Positions 1 to 5,694 of a stretch of 5,963 bases of DNA are shown here, in pieces (positions within the stretch are counted from its first letter, which is position 1; each line of letters opens with the position of its first letter). A model generated the notes under the pieces. The model searched no databases and was not told the DNA's origin. It saw nothing but the letters and a program-made list of their open reading frames with translations. The DNA is taken from contig CANHJA010000144.1 in assembly GCA_947460795.1 (NCBI GenBank), positions 1 to 5,963 of the forward strand, in the 5' to 3' direction. The translations under genes and the position numbers were made by a program. The DNA comes from Bacteroidota bacterium. Lineage in GTDB: Bacteria > Bacteroidota > Bacteroidia > Chitinophagales > Chitinophagaceae.

Positions 1-1414
1 CACTGTAAGGATTTTGAACTTCTAAACTCACATATTTTAAAATTGTCAGAATTTGATTTGACAATACATCATGCAATAAATTTTGACTTTTTTTCGTGTA
101 AAAAGGAATGTTTAGCAACTTTAAATATTCTGCCAACTCCAAACAGTTTTTATTATCATAAAACAACACGGCAATTTCTTTAGCCTCAACACCGCTGTTT
201 ATCAAGCGTTGAATTTCTTTAGCAATATATATTTTTTCATATCGGCTGTTATGAAAGCTTAGTAATTTGGGTTGAAAATCGTTCCCCGAACTTGTAGTAT
301 GATACGAAACTAAATTTTTATCTAAATCCGGATTGGCTGTTACCAATCTTCCACCTGCTTTTTCAATTAAATTTTTTGAAATATCTAAAATTCCTTGATA
401 CGATCGATAGTTTGTTTTCAAACAAATTTCTACCAACCCATGTGGCGCATATTTTTCTTTAAACAAATTCATATTCTCAACACTTGCTCCTTGAAAACGG
501 TAGATAGATTGATCGTCATCGCCTACTACAAAGGTGTTTGGAGCCTCATCGTAGTTGCTCATTAAATTAATGAGTTCCATTTGAGAACCATTGGTGTCCT
601 GAAATTCATCTACCAACAAAAATTGGTATTTCTCTTGGTAAAAAGACAAAACATCTTGGTTATCTGTCAATAATTTAATTACCCAATTCACCATGTCATC
701 AAAATCGTAGCGTTGATTTTTCAACATAATTTTTCGATATTCATCAAATAAAACAATTGCATCCAATGACTTTTCGTAGGCTTGAATATGTTTTAAAATA
801 TCCGCTTTTATTTTTCCTTTTGAGCTCCCTCTTGATGAAATGCTGCTTTCATCCGTTTTTAAAAAATTGATGTGTTCCTTTGTCTTTTCAGTTAAATACT
901 CCGCAGACCAATTTTCTTGTTTCATTTTAGAAAACAAATTCAACAAATATTTTGCTTCTTTGTTTGGATTTTTTCCATTGTAAAGGGCATTCGTTTTCGG
1001 AACTGACAATAGGATTTCTTTGATGTATTGTATTTTTTCTAATTCAGAAACTGCATCCAAACTCTCTTTATGAAAGAGGGATATATTTTGTTGAATAATT
1101 TCATTGCAATAAGAATGATAAGTGTGCACGGCAATGTGTTGTGCTGTTTCGGCACCAATTAAACGAAACAATCGATCACGCATGTTTTTCTTACCTTCTT
1201 CGGTATAGGTTAAACATAAAATATTTTGCGGTTGTACTTGTGCATCACTCAATAATAAATTCGCAATTCGCAATGACAAAATTTGTGTTTTACCCGTTCC
1301 AGGACCTGCAATTACCATAACTGGACCAAAAATAGTTTCTACCGCTTTTTTTTGTTGAGGATTTAATTTCTCAAAGTCTTGTTGGAATTGTTCGATGTAA
1401 TTCGTTTTTGTCAT
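1..1414 (-). CDS. UvrD/Rep-type superfamily 1 DNA helicase, N-terminal 471 residues (C-terminus off the left edge)
   Basis: An ATP-driven 3'-5' DNA translocase/helicase, by family expected to act in repair or recombination in the cytoplasm. Seen motifs: Q-motif LNPQQKKAV (residues 17-25), Walker A AGPGTGKT (36-43), motif Ia around LCLTYT (67-71), YDFDDM (236-241), Walker B/motif II LLVDEFQDT (266-274), motif III VVGDDDQSIYRFQGA (296-310) and motif IV LKTNYRS (332-338). The frame is open from the ATG at 1414 to the window edge with no stop. The spelling (TYTEEGKKNM after motif Ia, GDDDQSIYRFQGASVENM) fits, from memory, a long Bacteroidota form of about 1000 residues that carries a C-terminal PD-(D/E)XK nuclease domain; that part is outside the window, so it is inference. 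The leader has no Shine-Dalgarno site; CATCTTTG on the minus strand (1436-1443) is one base from the -7 consensus but lacks a clear -33 box. The porP terminator lies upstream, so this gene probably has its own promoter. Confidence 0.93.
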   Translation of the reverse strand, partial: MTKTNYIEQFQQDFEKLNPQQKKAVETIFGPVMVIAGPGTGKTQILSLRIANLLLSDAQVQPQNILCLTYTEEGKKNMRDRLFRLIGAETAQHIAVHTYHSYCNEIIQQNISLFHKESLDAVSELEKIQYIKEILLSVPKTNALYNGKNPNKEAKYLLNLFSKMKQENWSAEYLTEKTKEHINFLKTDESSISSRGSSKGKIKADILKHIQAYEKSLDAIVLFDEYRKIMLKNQRYDFDDMVNWVIKLLTDNQDVLSFYQEKYQFLLVDEFQDTNGSQMELINLMSNYDEAPNTFVVGDDDQSIYRFQGASVENMNLFKEKYAPHGLVEICLKTNYRSYQGILDISKNLIEKAGGRLVTANPDLDKNLVSYHTTSSGNDFQPKLLSFHNSRYEKIYIAKEIQRLINSGVEAKEIAVLFYDNKNCLELAEYLKLLNIPFYTKKSQNLLHDVLSNQILTILKYVSLEVQNPYS

Positions 1415-1561
1415 TTTGATTGTTTTTTTAGTTTACAAAGATGCTGATTAGGTACGCAATGAGTTTATGCAGTGATTTTATTTTTAAAAAATAATCTATG
1501 GTTCAATGAAGCCAATTCCATTTTAAAGGATGAAAGAAAATGAAATCTACACCATAAAATT

Positions 1562-1592
1562 AAAAAAAAGGGTTACAATTTGTAACCCTTTT
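1562..1592 (-). terminator. Intrinsic terminator of the porP/sprF-like gene
   Basis: A perfect 12-bp inverted repeat (arms 1566-1577 and 1581-1592, core GGGTTACA / TGTAACCC) with a 3-base loop. Read on the minus strand it is followed by a run of eight T (1569-1562). It starts 23 bases past the porP stop codon, which is the expected place. On the plus strand only four T follow, so it works mainly for minus-strand transcripts. It separates porP from the helicase gene. Confidence 0.88.
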
Positions 1593-1615
1593 CATGAATA
1601 TTTTTATTTATTATT

Positions 1616-2644
1616 TTAGAAACGAGGACAAGCAAAGTTGTATGTACGAGTATCGTTTCTAATAATAGAACCATTGTAAATTAAAGAAATTTCCAATGCC
1701 CCATTTCCTTTAGTAGCAGGCGTGAAGCCAGATAAGTTAATATCGTAGCTAATTCCTAATTTAGCTTTTGCCCACTCAAAACCTACATAAGGAGCAATTG
1801 CATCAGCATAACGATACCATGAACCGATGTAGAATACTGAGTTTGCAACATCATCTTCATGATTTGGATTCATGATGAAACCTGTTGCTGCGCCCACTAC
1901 AATTTCATTTGCTTTACCTTGTTGTTGATACATCCCACTTACAAACAACATTGAATTTTCATTCATTTGTAAAGAACCTCCAATAGATGCAGTTACTCTT
2001 GAATTTATTTTATGATTGCCATTCAAAAAAGTTTCTACAGGTTGAGTTAAATGATAGTATGAAAAACCTGCATACATGTTTGCACGGTCGTTTACATAGC
2101 CAGAATATAAAATCCCTGCGTTGAAATCAGGATATGTTAAATCTGCCGCACCTGTTGTTTCATTTGTTGGCAAATCAGCTAATCCTGTAGATGCTTGGTA
2201 TTGATCTTCAAATTTTAATTTAGCAAAATTGATACTTTTTTGTACCATAACTCCTTGTAAACCAATAGAAAGATTTCTTGGTTTATCCTCATCACTGCTT
2301 AATCTTTTATGATAAGCCAATGATAATCCGGTTGTAATGTTTTGCAATGCGCCAGTACCTGATTTATCGTATACAGCGATCACACCTACTCCAAGTGCAT
2401 CTCCATTTAATTTACCTCTTAATGTAGCCATATCATACGATAAAGAACCTGTTTGATACGGAGTCGCATTTACACTTCCCCACTGACTACGATAGTTGCC
2501 AGAAACGCGCCAATCAGAATTTACCAATCCAGTATTTGCAGGGTTTAACGTTAACGGTGAAGTAAAATACTGCGTAAAATGGACATCTTGAGCCATCGCT
2601 TCTAAAGAAAACAAAGTGGCTAATGCAAGTAATATTTTTTTCAT
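1616..2644 (-). CDS. PorP/SprF family outer-membrane protein (type IX secretion / gliding type)
   Basis: An outer-membrane beta-barrel protein. Family members work with the type IX secretion system, or partner a large surface adhesin, as SprF does for SprB in gliding flavobacteria. Seen: a signal peptide (MKKILLALATLFSLEAMA, then Q), the family-typical mature N-terminus QDVHFTQYF with PLTLNPANTG (residues 30-39), SGNYRSQW (48-55), alternating hydrophobic strands throughout, and an aromatic C-terminus ending CPRF. At 342 residues it has the usual length. The frame can be opened two codons earlier at a TTG (2650), but the ATG at 2644 directly precedes the KK-plus-hydrophobic signal peptide and is preferred. 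No adhesin or T9SS gene stands beside it, so it is an orphan paralogue whose partner must be encoded elsewhere. It appears monocistronic: terminator downstream, divergent gene upstream. The leader can form a small hairpin, ATTGC/GCAAT (2673-2688). Confidence 0.92.
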   Translation of the reverse strand: MKKILLALATLFSLEAMAQDVHFTQYFTSPLTLNPANTGLVNSDWRVSGNYRSQWGSVNATPYQTGSLSYDMATLRGKLNGDALGVGVIAVYDKSGTGALQNITTGLSLAYHKRLSSDEDKPRNLSIGLQGVMVQKSINFAKLKFEDQYQASTGLADLPTNETTGAADLTYPDFNAGILYSGYVNDRANMYAGFSYYHLTQPVETFLNGNHKINSRVTASIGGSLQMNENSMLFVSGMYQQQGKANEIVVGAATGFIMNPNHEDDVANSVFYIGSWYRYADAIAPYVGFEWAKAKLGISYDINLSGFTPATKGNGALEISLIYNGSIIRNDTRTYNFACPRF

Positions 2645-2698
2645 AATCAAGTATAAATTTTATTATTAACTCATTGCGTTTTAGCAATAATTAGATGT

Positions 2699-2706
2699 TA
2701 AAGGTA
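2699..2706 (-). promoter_or_regulatory. Candidate -7 box for the porP/sprF-like gene
   Basis: The minus strand reads TACCTTTA here, one base from the Bacteroidota -7 consensus TAnnTTTG. It would give a leader of about 45-50 bases to the ATG at 2644. The -33 position has only a T-rich tract (about 2720-2730), not a clear TTTG, so the call is tentative. Confidence 0.35.
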
Positions 2707-2829
2707 AAACGTTTTTTCTAATAAAAAAACAGGTTCTTAAAAAAAGACGTTTTTATGACAAAGAAGGTTGGTTTGTACTTATTTAGATGTCAATATGTTA
2801 AAATTAAACTATAATTTTTCATCTGCCCT

Positions 2830-2856
2830 TTTGAATACATGTTTATTGTAACTTTG
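2830..2856 (+). promoter_or_regulatory. Bacteroidota-type promoter of the 63-residue membrane protein gene
   Basis: TAACTTTG at 2849-2856 matches the -7 consensus TAnnTTTG exactly. TTTG at 2830-2833 is the nearest -33-like box, with a 15-base spacer that is a little shorter than usual. Transcription would start near 2862, leaving a leader of roughly 14 bases to the ATG at 2876, with no Shine-Dalgarno site. Confidence 0.6.
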
Positions 2857-2875
2857 TTTTTATAATTTACGCTGC

Positions 2876-3067
2876 ATGTTTCGTTACATATACATATTAA
2901 TCGTCGGATATATTATTCTTAAAATAATTCGACTTTTTATAGACCCTTTATTTCAACCTAAAAAAGCAACCACAACTTCTTCTAATGATCCATTAAAAAA
3001 TAAAGCAACTCCCAAAAAGCAAAATTCAAACTTGGGAGAATATATAGATTATGAAGAAGTGAAATAA
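2876..3067 (+). CDS. Small single-span membrane protein, DUF4834-like
   Basis: A 63-residue protein of unknown function. Residues 1-26 form one hydrophobic segment (MFRYIYILIVGYIILKII then RLFIDPLF), followed by a short polar tail rich in Lys, Thr, Ser and Asn (28-53) and an acidic end, GEYIDYEEVK (54-63). This plan, a membrane anchor, a low-complexity linker and a terminal GEY(V/I)D(F/Y)EE motif, is what I recall for the Bacteroidota family DUF4834, although members are usually somewhat longer. By charge the tail is likely cytoplasmic. A consensus promoter just upstream and the conserved-looking C-terminus argue that it is a real gene despite its size. It is divergent from porP and convergent with the HAD gene, so it is probably transcribed alone. 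Confidence 0.75.
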   Translation: MFRYIYILIVGYIILKIIRLFIDPLFQPKKATTTSSNDPLKNKATPKKQNSNLGEYIDYEEVK

Positions 3068-3118
3068 TTTTTCACAAAAAAGCAATAACAACCTATCAAT
3101 AATTATTAACCTACTACC

Positions 3119-3141
3119 AAAAAAATGGCATTTATTTTTTT
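3119..3141. terminator. A/T-only hairpin between convergent genes, possible bidirectional terminator
   Basis: Arms AAAAAAAT (3119-3126) and ATTTTTTT (3134-3141) are perfectly complementary around a 7-base loop and give a T-tract in either direction. It sits between the stop of the 63-residue gene (3067) and the stop of the HAD gene (3156). The stem has no G-C pair, so it would be weak. The convergent position is the main support. Confidence 0.4.
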
Positions 3142-3155
3142 AGCTGCAAGGAAAA

Positions 3156-3779
3156 CTATTTTGCTTTAAAAATATCGTCCTCCATGGTCATGTTGTCTTT
3201 TAGATGGATTGTTTTTATTCCTAATTGGCTAGCCGATTCAATGTGTTGAATGCTGTCATCTATAAACAACGTTTCTTCTTTTTTTAGATTGTTTTCACTT
3301 AATACCAATTCGAATATTTTCGGATCTGGTTTACGCAAACCTACTCGATGAGAAAGATATACTCGATCAAAAAACAAGGCCAACGAGGGATATCCGCATT
3401 GAACTTTCAGCATTTCATTGAATGCTTTTTCATGAATTTCATTGGTGTTACTCAATAAATAAATATTGTAATGCAATTGCAGTTGTTGCAAAATTTGCAA
3501 TCTTCTCAAAGGAAATTCTAATAAAATACTATTCCATGCGGCGATAATTTCTGAGTCAGAAATTTCTAAATCGCTCGATTCTTTTATTTTTTGCACAAAT
3601 TCTTTTTCAGAAATTTTACCTGTTTCTAACAAATCAAACAATTCCACTTGATTTTGTTTTGAATACAATTTTTCTACTTCTCTAACGCCTAACTTTCTAA
3701 ATTCTTCTTGAGGTCTTTTATAGTCGATATTTAAGATAACACCCCCTAAATCGAAAATAATATTTTTAATTCCTTGCAT
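3156..3779 (-). CDS. HAD-superfamily hydrolase, YihX-like (subfamily IA) phosphatase
   Basis: A 207-residue cytoplasmic phosphatase-like protein. HAD motifs in order: motif I FDLGGV (residues 9-14, nucleophile Asp10), a helical cap (about 17-90), motif II LLSNTN (108-113, Ser110), motif III GLRKPDP (147-153, Lys150) and motif IV FIDDS (172-176, Asp174/Asp175). At the second motif-I position, where most HAD phosphatases carry the acid/base Asp, there is Gly12; E. coli YihX, an alpha-glucose-1-phosphate phosphatase, also has Gly here (FDLGNV), and the SNTN and RKP motifs match it too. Family membership is therefore secure, while the substrate is not known and sugar phosphate is only a guess. 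The ATG at 3779 stands directly before the first beta strand (KNIIFDLGG), so the start is sound. The gene is divergent from the tRNA and convergent with the 63-residue gene. No good promoter box was found on its strand. Confidence 0.92.
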   Translation of the reverse strand: MQGIKNIIFDLGGVILNIDYKRPQEEFRKLGVREVEKLYSKQNQVELFDLLETGKISEKEFVQKIKESSDLEISDSEIIAAWNSILLEFPLRRLQILQQLQLHYNIYLLSNTNEIHEKAFNEMLKVQCGYPSLALFFDRVYLSHRVGLRKPDPKIFELVLSENNLKKEETLFIDDSIQHIESASQLGIKTIHLKDNMTMEDDIFKAK

Positions 3780-3817
3780 TTTATCAAATATTTTTTCAAA
3801 AAAACAACTTATTTATA

Positions 3818-3825
3818 TACTTTTG
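3818..3825 (+). promoter_or_regulatory. Promoter (-7 box) of the tRNA gene
   Basis: TACTTTTG matches TAnnTTTG exactly, 43 bases before the mature tRNA. The region 20-25 bases upstream is T-rich (3791-3796) but has no clean TTTG box. Transcription would begin near 3830-3832, exactly where the leader inverted repeat begins. Confidence 0.6.
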
Positions 3826-3830
3826 CACTC

Positions 3831-3870
3831 CCAAGGATTTTTTCTTTGGAAAAGATTGAAAAATCTTTGG
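3831..3870 (+). promoter_or_regulatory. Structured tRNA leader with two alternative folds
   Basis: Fold A has two hairpins: CCAAGG (3831-3836) pairs with CTTTGG (3844-3849), with one G-U, and AAAGATT (3851-3857) pairs with AATCTTT (3862-3868) around a GAAA tetraloop (3858-3861). The second hairpin ends one base before the tRNA 5' end. In fold B, CCAAGGATTTTTTC (3831-3844) pairs with GAAAAATCTTTGG (3858-3870), one G-U and one bulged T, and takes in the first two G of the tRNA acceptor stem. The folds exclude each other because TCTTTGG is present twice (3843-3849 and 3864-3870). The complementarity is seen directly; any regulatory role is inference. Confidence 0.4.
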
Positions 3871-3942
3871 TCCTATAGCTCAGTTGGTTAGAGCACCTGA
3901 CTCATAATCAGGGGGTCCTTGGTTCAAGTCCAAGTGGGACCA
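3869..3942 (+). tRNA. tRNA, anticodon CAT; probably tRNA-Ile2 (CAU, lysidine type), otherwise elongator tRNA-Met
   Basis: A complete 74-base cloverleaf. The acceptor stem is GGTCCTA (3869-3875) with TGGGACC (3935-3941), one T-G pair; D arm GCTC/GAGC with loop AGTTGGTTA; anticodon stem CCTGA/TCAGG (3896-3900, 3908-3912) with loop CTCATAA and anticodon CAT at 3903-3905; T arm CTTGG/CCAAG with loop TTCAAGT. The discriminator is A (3942) and the next bases are CCG, so CCA is not encoded. It is not the initiator: position 1 pairs with 72, and the three G-C pairs under the anticodon loop are absent. C4-G69 and C5-G68 are the pairs that the lysidine synthetase TilS uses in E. coli to recognise tRNA-Ile2, and E. 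coli elongator tRNA-Met has other bases there. That favours Ile2, decoding AUA, but is inference across phyla. Confidence 0.95.
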
Positions 3943-3951
3943 CCGGTAAAT

Positions 3952-3990
3952 AAAGGGTTTCAGACGATACAAGTTTGGAACCCTTTTTTT
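3952..3990 (+). terminator. Intrinsic terminator of the tRNA gene
   Basis: The stem AAAGGGTTTC (3952-3961) pairs with GGAACCCTTT (3977-3986), ten pairs including one T-G, around a 15-base loop, and the T-run continues to 3990. It begins 9 bases after the tRNA 3' end, so the tRNA is transcribed alone. Confidence 0.85.
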
Positions 3991-4490
3991 GTGCAAGAAA
4001 AATGCATGATTTTTAATTGTAAATGGTGATAATTGGTATCGCTATATTGAATTTTGAGCTTAGTTACAGTAGAGAAATTTTCTACCCAACGGATATATTT
4101 TTTGGTTTTTTATCTGAAAATTAAATTTCAATATAATTTTCTTTGGCCAATCCACTTCAGCAGAAACTGAAGAAGAAACAATCCAAAAACATTCAGATGT
4201 TTTAAAATGATTGAAAAAGAAATGATCAATTCGACAAATTCACGATCTCACAAAAAACCGACCAATCCCATTTTAAATGTAAAACCAAGGGCAAATAAAC
4301 TACAAATGATATAATACTTTCACTAAAGTTTATATCCTGATGAAATATGTATTCAATACTTTGATTAGAAGGACTTTTGATGATTTGGGATTGGGTAATT
4401 TCTGTCAACATGTTAAATTTATGCAAAAGACTAAAACGTGTAAAATATTTTGCTATTTTCGAAAGATAAAATACTTAATTAGTTGATTTA
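3991..4490. other. Gene-poor stretch after the tRNA; no convincing coding sequence
   Basis: No frame gives a protein I would defend. The longest is a minus-strand frame, 61 codons from its first ATG (4411) to the stop at 4226, or 66 codons from a TTG at 4426. It shows no signal peptide, domain or family I recognise, and a hydrophobic patch with the sequence LKWDWSVF near its end. Other small structures are the hairpin CTTCAG/CTGAAG (4155-4172), a near-palindrome GTAGAGAAATTTTCTAC (4069-4085) and an AAAACAT/ATGTTTT hairpin (4186-4203). No copy of the tRNA 3' end was found here, so there is no attachment-site duplication inside the window. The stretch could be decayed coding DNA or hold a small RNA. 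Confidence 0.55.
4185..4203 (-). terminator. A/T-rich hairpin, possible terminator of a minus-strand transcript
   Basis: AAAACAT (4186-4192) and ATGTTTT (4197-4203) are perfectly complementary around TCAG. On the minus strand the stem runs into five T (4189-4185). It begins 22 bases past the end of the 61/66-codon frame. It has only one G-C pair, so the call is weak and rests mostly on its position opposite the promoter at 4491-4524. Confidence 0.25.
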
Positions 4491-4524
4491 CAAAGGTATA
4501 TTAAAGTAAAAATTTAAAACAAAG
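4491..4524 (-). promoter_or_regulatory. Consensus Bacteroidota promoter pointing left into the gene-poor stretch
   Basis: The minus strand reads CTTTG (4524-4520), a 21-base spacer, then TACCTTTG (4498-4491), so both the -33 and -7 boxes match the consensus exactly. Transcription would start near 4485 and run toward 4226. The -33 box lies only eight bases before the ATG of the secreted protein at 4532, so this promoter overlaps the leader of the divergent gene. No equally good plus-strand promoter for 4532 was found, and the two could compete. What the minus-strand transcript encodes is unknown. Confidence 0.55.
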
Positions 4525-4531
4525 AAGTACT

Positions 4532-4912
4532 ATGAAAAAACTATTTTTTATTGCCATACTTATTTTAATTGGCAACTCAATAAATGCCCAAACAAATAAA
4601 GGCCTATGTAGTGTAGAAGTCAGTGATATTTCTAAAGCAATAAGCTTCAACTATTTATTAGGGTATACTGTGACATTTAAAAACAACACAAAAAAGACAG
4701 TGGATGGTATTTATTGGAAAGTATATTATTATAACAATGCAAATGAATTAATAGAAAGCGATAATTCTTCCTTTAATTCCACTAATATAATTGACCCCAT
4801 CTCTCCTGGGCATACTAAAACCTTAGCTCGTAGCCCAAGGGTTAAAGGAGCTTCGGTCGTAATTGTTAAAATTACAAAAGTGCATTTCACTGACGGAACG
4901 AGTTGTAATTAA
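4532..4912 (+). CDS. Small secreted protein, beta-sandwich type (FxLYD-like), function unknown
   Basis: A 126-residue exported protein. Residues 1-19 form a signal peptide (MKKLFFIAILILIGNSINA) with cleavage before Gln20. The mature part reads like one small beta-sandwich: VTFKNNTKKTVDGIYWKVYYY (strands at about 45-67), a polar loop (68-88), then DPISPGHTKTL (88-98) and strands at 107-119. The order NN, strand, extended YY strand, P-x-PG turn, strand is reminiscent of FxLYD-type domains, but that is a resemblance, not an identification. Cys26 and Cys125 lie near the two ends of the mature protein and could form a disulfide. No type IX secretion C-terminal domain or lipobox is seen, so a periplasmic or Sec-only destination is likely. 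Its stop is five bases before the next gene, so the two are very probably co-transcribed. Confidence 0.82.
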   Translation: MKKLFFIAILILIGNSINAQTNKGLCSVEVSDISKAISFNYLLGYTVTFKNNTKKTVDGIYWKVYYYNNANELIESDNSSFNSTNIIDPISPGHTKTLARSPRVKGASVVIVKITKVHFTDGTSCN

Positions 4913-4917
4913 TCATT

Positions 4918-5562
4918 ATGAAAAAAATAATTTTACTCATCCTTTTCACTTTCTCCATCAACGTAGTTTTTGCAGATAGCCCATTGACTTCAACTAATTT
5001 TTATCAAGCCTATTTGGATGTTCCAATGGTGGCCAAAGCATCCAATTCAAATGGGGTTTTAACTGATGAAGTATTTGATTATTTAAATTCTACAACAAGC
5101 AGTATTGATAAAAAAATAGCGGTGATTAATGCGCTAAAATGGAACATTGATGGAAAAAATAATTCAACCCTGTATCTTAACAATTTGATGCTCCTTCATA
5201 AAGAATATACGACTACTGCTTTTTACAACCTTGCAACTGCGGACGAATTAATATGCTATGCCTATTTAAAAGCGATGGACAATTATTTTGATGTAAAGGA
5301 GGCTTCCTTATTTTCCGCTCAAGCTTTAAAACGCAACCCTAAATCATATACCATTGCTATTATTAACCAATTAATTATCGTTCAAATGTTGTTGAATCGA
5401 CAAAAGGAATGGTGTGGGATTTATCGTTCTATGAACAACATCAGAGAAAATAAAGATTTAATAGTTGATTTTAGGAAAGAAGCATCTACTGTCATTTTTA
5501 ATTATACCGATATATATAAAGAATATTGTACCATTTGGCACTCAATTAAAAAAATCTTTTAA
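4918..5562 (+). CDS. Exported helical protein of unknown function
   Basis: A 214-residue protein with a signal peptide MKKIILLILFTFSINVVFA (1-19), cleaved before Asp20. The mature part is predicted by eye to be almost all alpha-helical: SPLTSTNFYQAYLDVPMV (21-38), IDKKIAVINALKWN (63-76), DELICYAYLKAMDNYFDV (109-126), then amphipathic helices with ALKRNPKSYT (136-145). The last part, with NP-x-SYT followed by a hydrophobic helix, looks like a degenerate tetratricopeptide-like repeat scaffold. I have a vague memory of similar proteins beginning SPLTST in Flavobacteriaceae, none characterised, so no function is assigned. Cys113, Cys166 and Cys204 are not paired in an obvious way. The ATG lies five bases after the upstream stop with no Shine-Dalgarno site, as is usual for Bacteroidota; coupled translation with the 4532 gene is likely. 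It is followed by 132 bases without a clear promoter or terminator. Confidence 0.85.
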   Translation: MKKIILLILFTFSINVVFADSPLTSTNFYQAYLDVPMVAKASNSNGVLTDEVFDYLNSTTSSIDKKIAVINALKWNIDGKNNSTLYLNNLMLLHKEYTTTAFYNLATADELICYAYLKAMDNYFDVKEASLFSAQALKRNPKSYTIAIINQLIIVQMLLNRQKEWCGIYRSMNNIRENKDLIVDFRKEASTVIFNYTDIYKEYCTIWHSIKKIF

Positions 5563-5694
5563 AGGGAATTAAAAATTATAAACAATTATTTATACGCCTT
5601 AAAATTTAAAAAAGCAAAATTTATATCTATTGGGAATCATCCGAAAAGCCAATTAAAACATTGAAGTAGGAGTTAAATTAAAAATTTATTATTT

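Noticed and set aside
2645..2650. TTG at 2650 as the start of the porP/sprF-like gene
   Set aside because: It adds only Met-Ile before the ATG at 2644, which begins a standard MKK signal peptide.
4155..4172. CTTCAG/CTGAAG hairpin as a terminator
   Set aside because: The stem is only six pairs and no T-run follows on either strand.
1512..4277. Similar 16-base strings CCAATTCCATTTTAAA (1512-1527) and CCAATCCCATTTTAAA (4262-4277) as a dispersed repeat
   Set aside because: One mismatch in 16 AT-rich bases is expected by chance in a window of this size, and the flanks do not match.
4226..4426. Minus-strand open frame of 66 codons (61 from its first ATG at 4411) as a protein gene
   Set aside because: It starts at TTG unless shortened, shows no signal peptide, domain or recognisable family, and a frame of this size is expected by chance. 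The upstream promoter keeps it worth checking, so it is described under the gene-poor stretch and a finding rather than called as a gene.
3913..4531. Integration site: tRNA 3' end followed by an atypical stretch
   Set aside because: No second copy of the tRNA 3' end was found to the right, no integrase is present, and the tRNA terminator is intact directly after the gene.
5665..5672. AGTAGGAG as a Shine-Dalgarno site for the gene at 5695
   Set aside because: It lies 22 bases before the ATG, too far to act, and the other genes in the window show no such sites.
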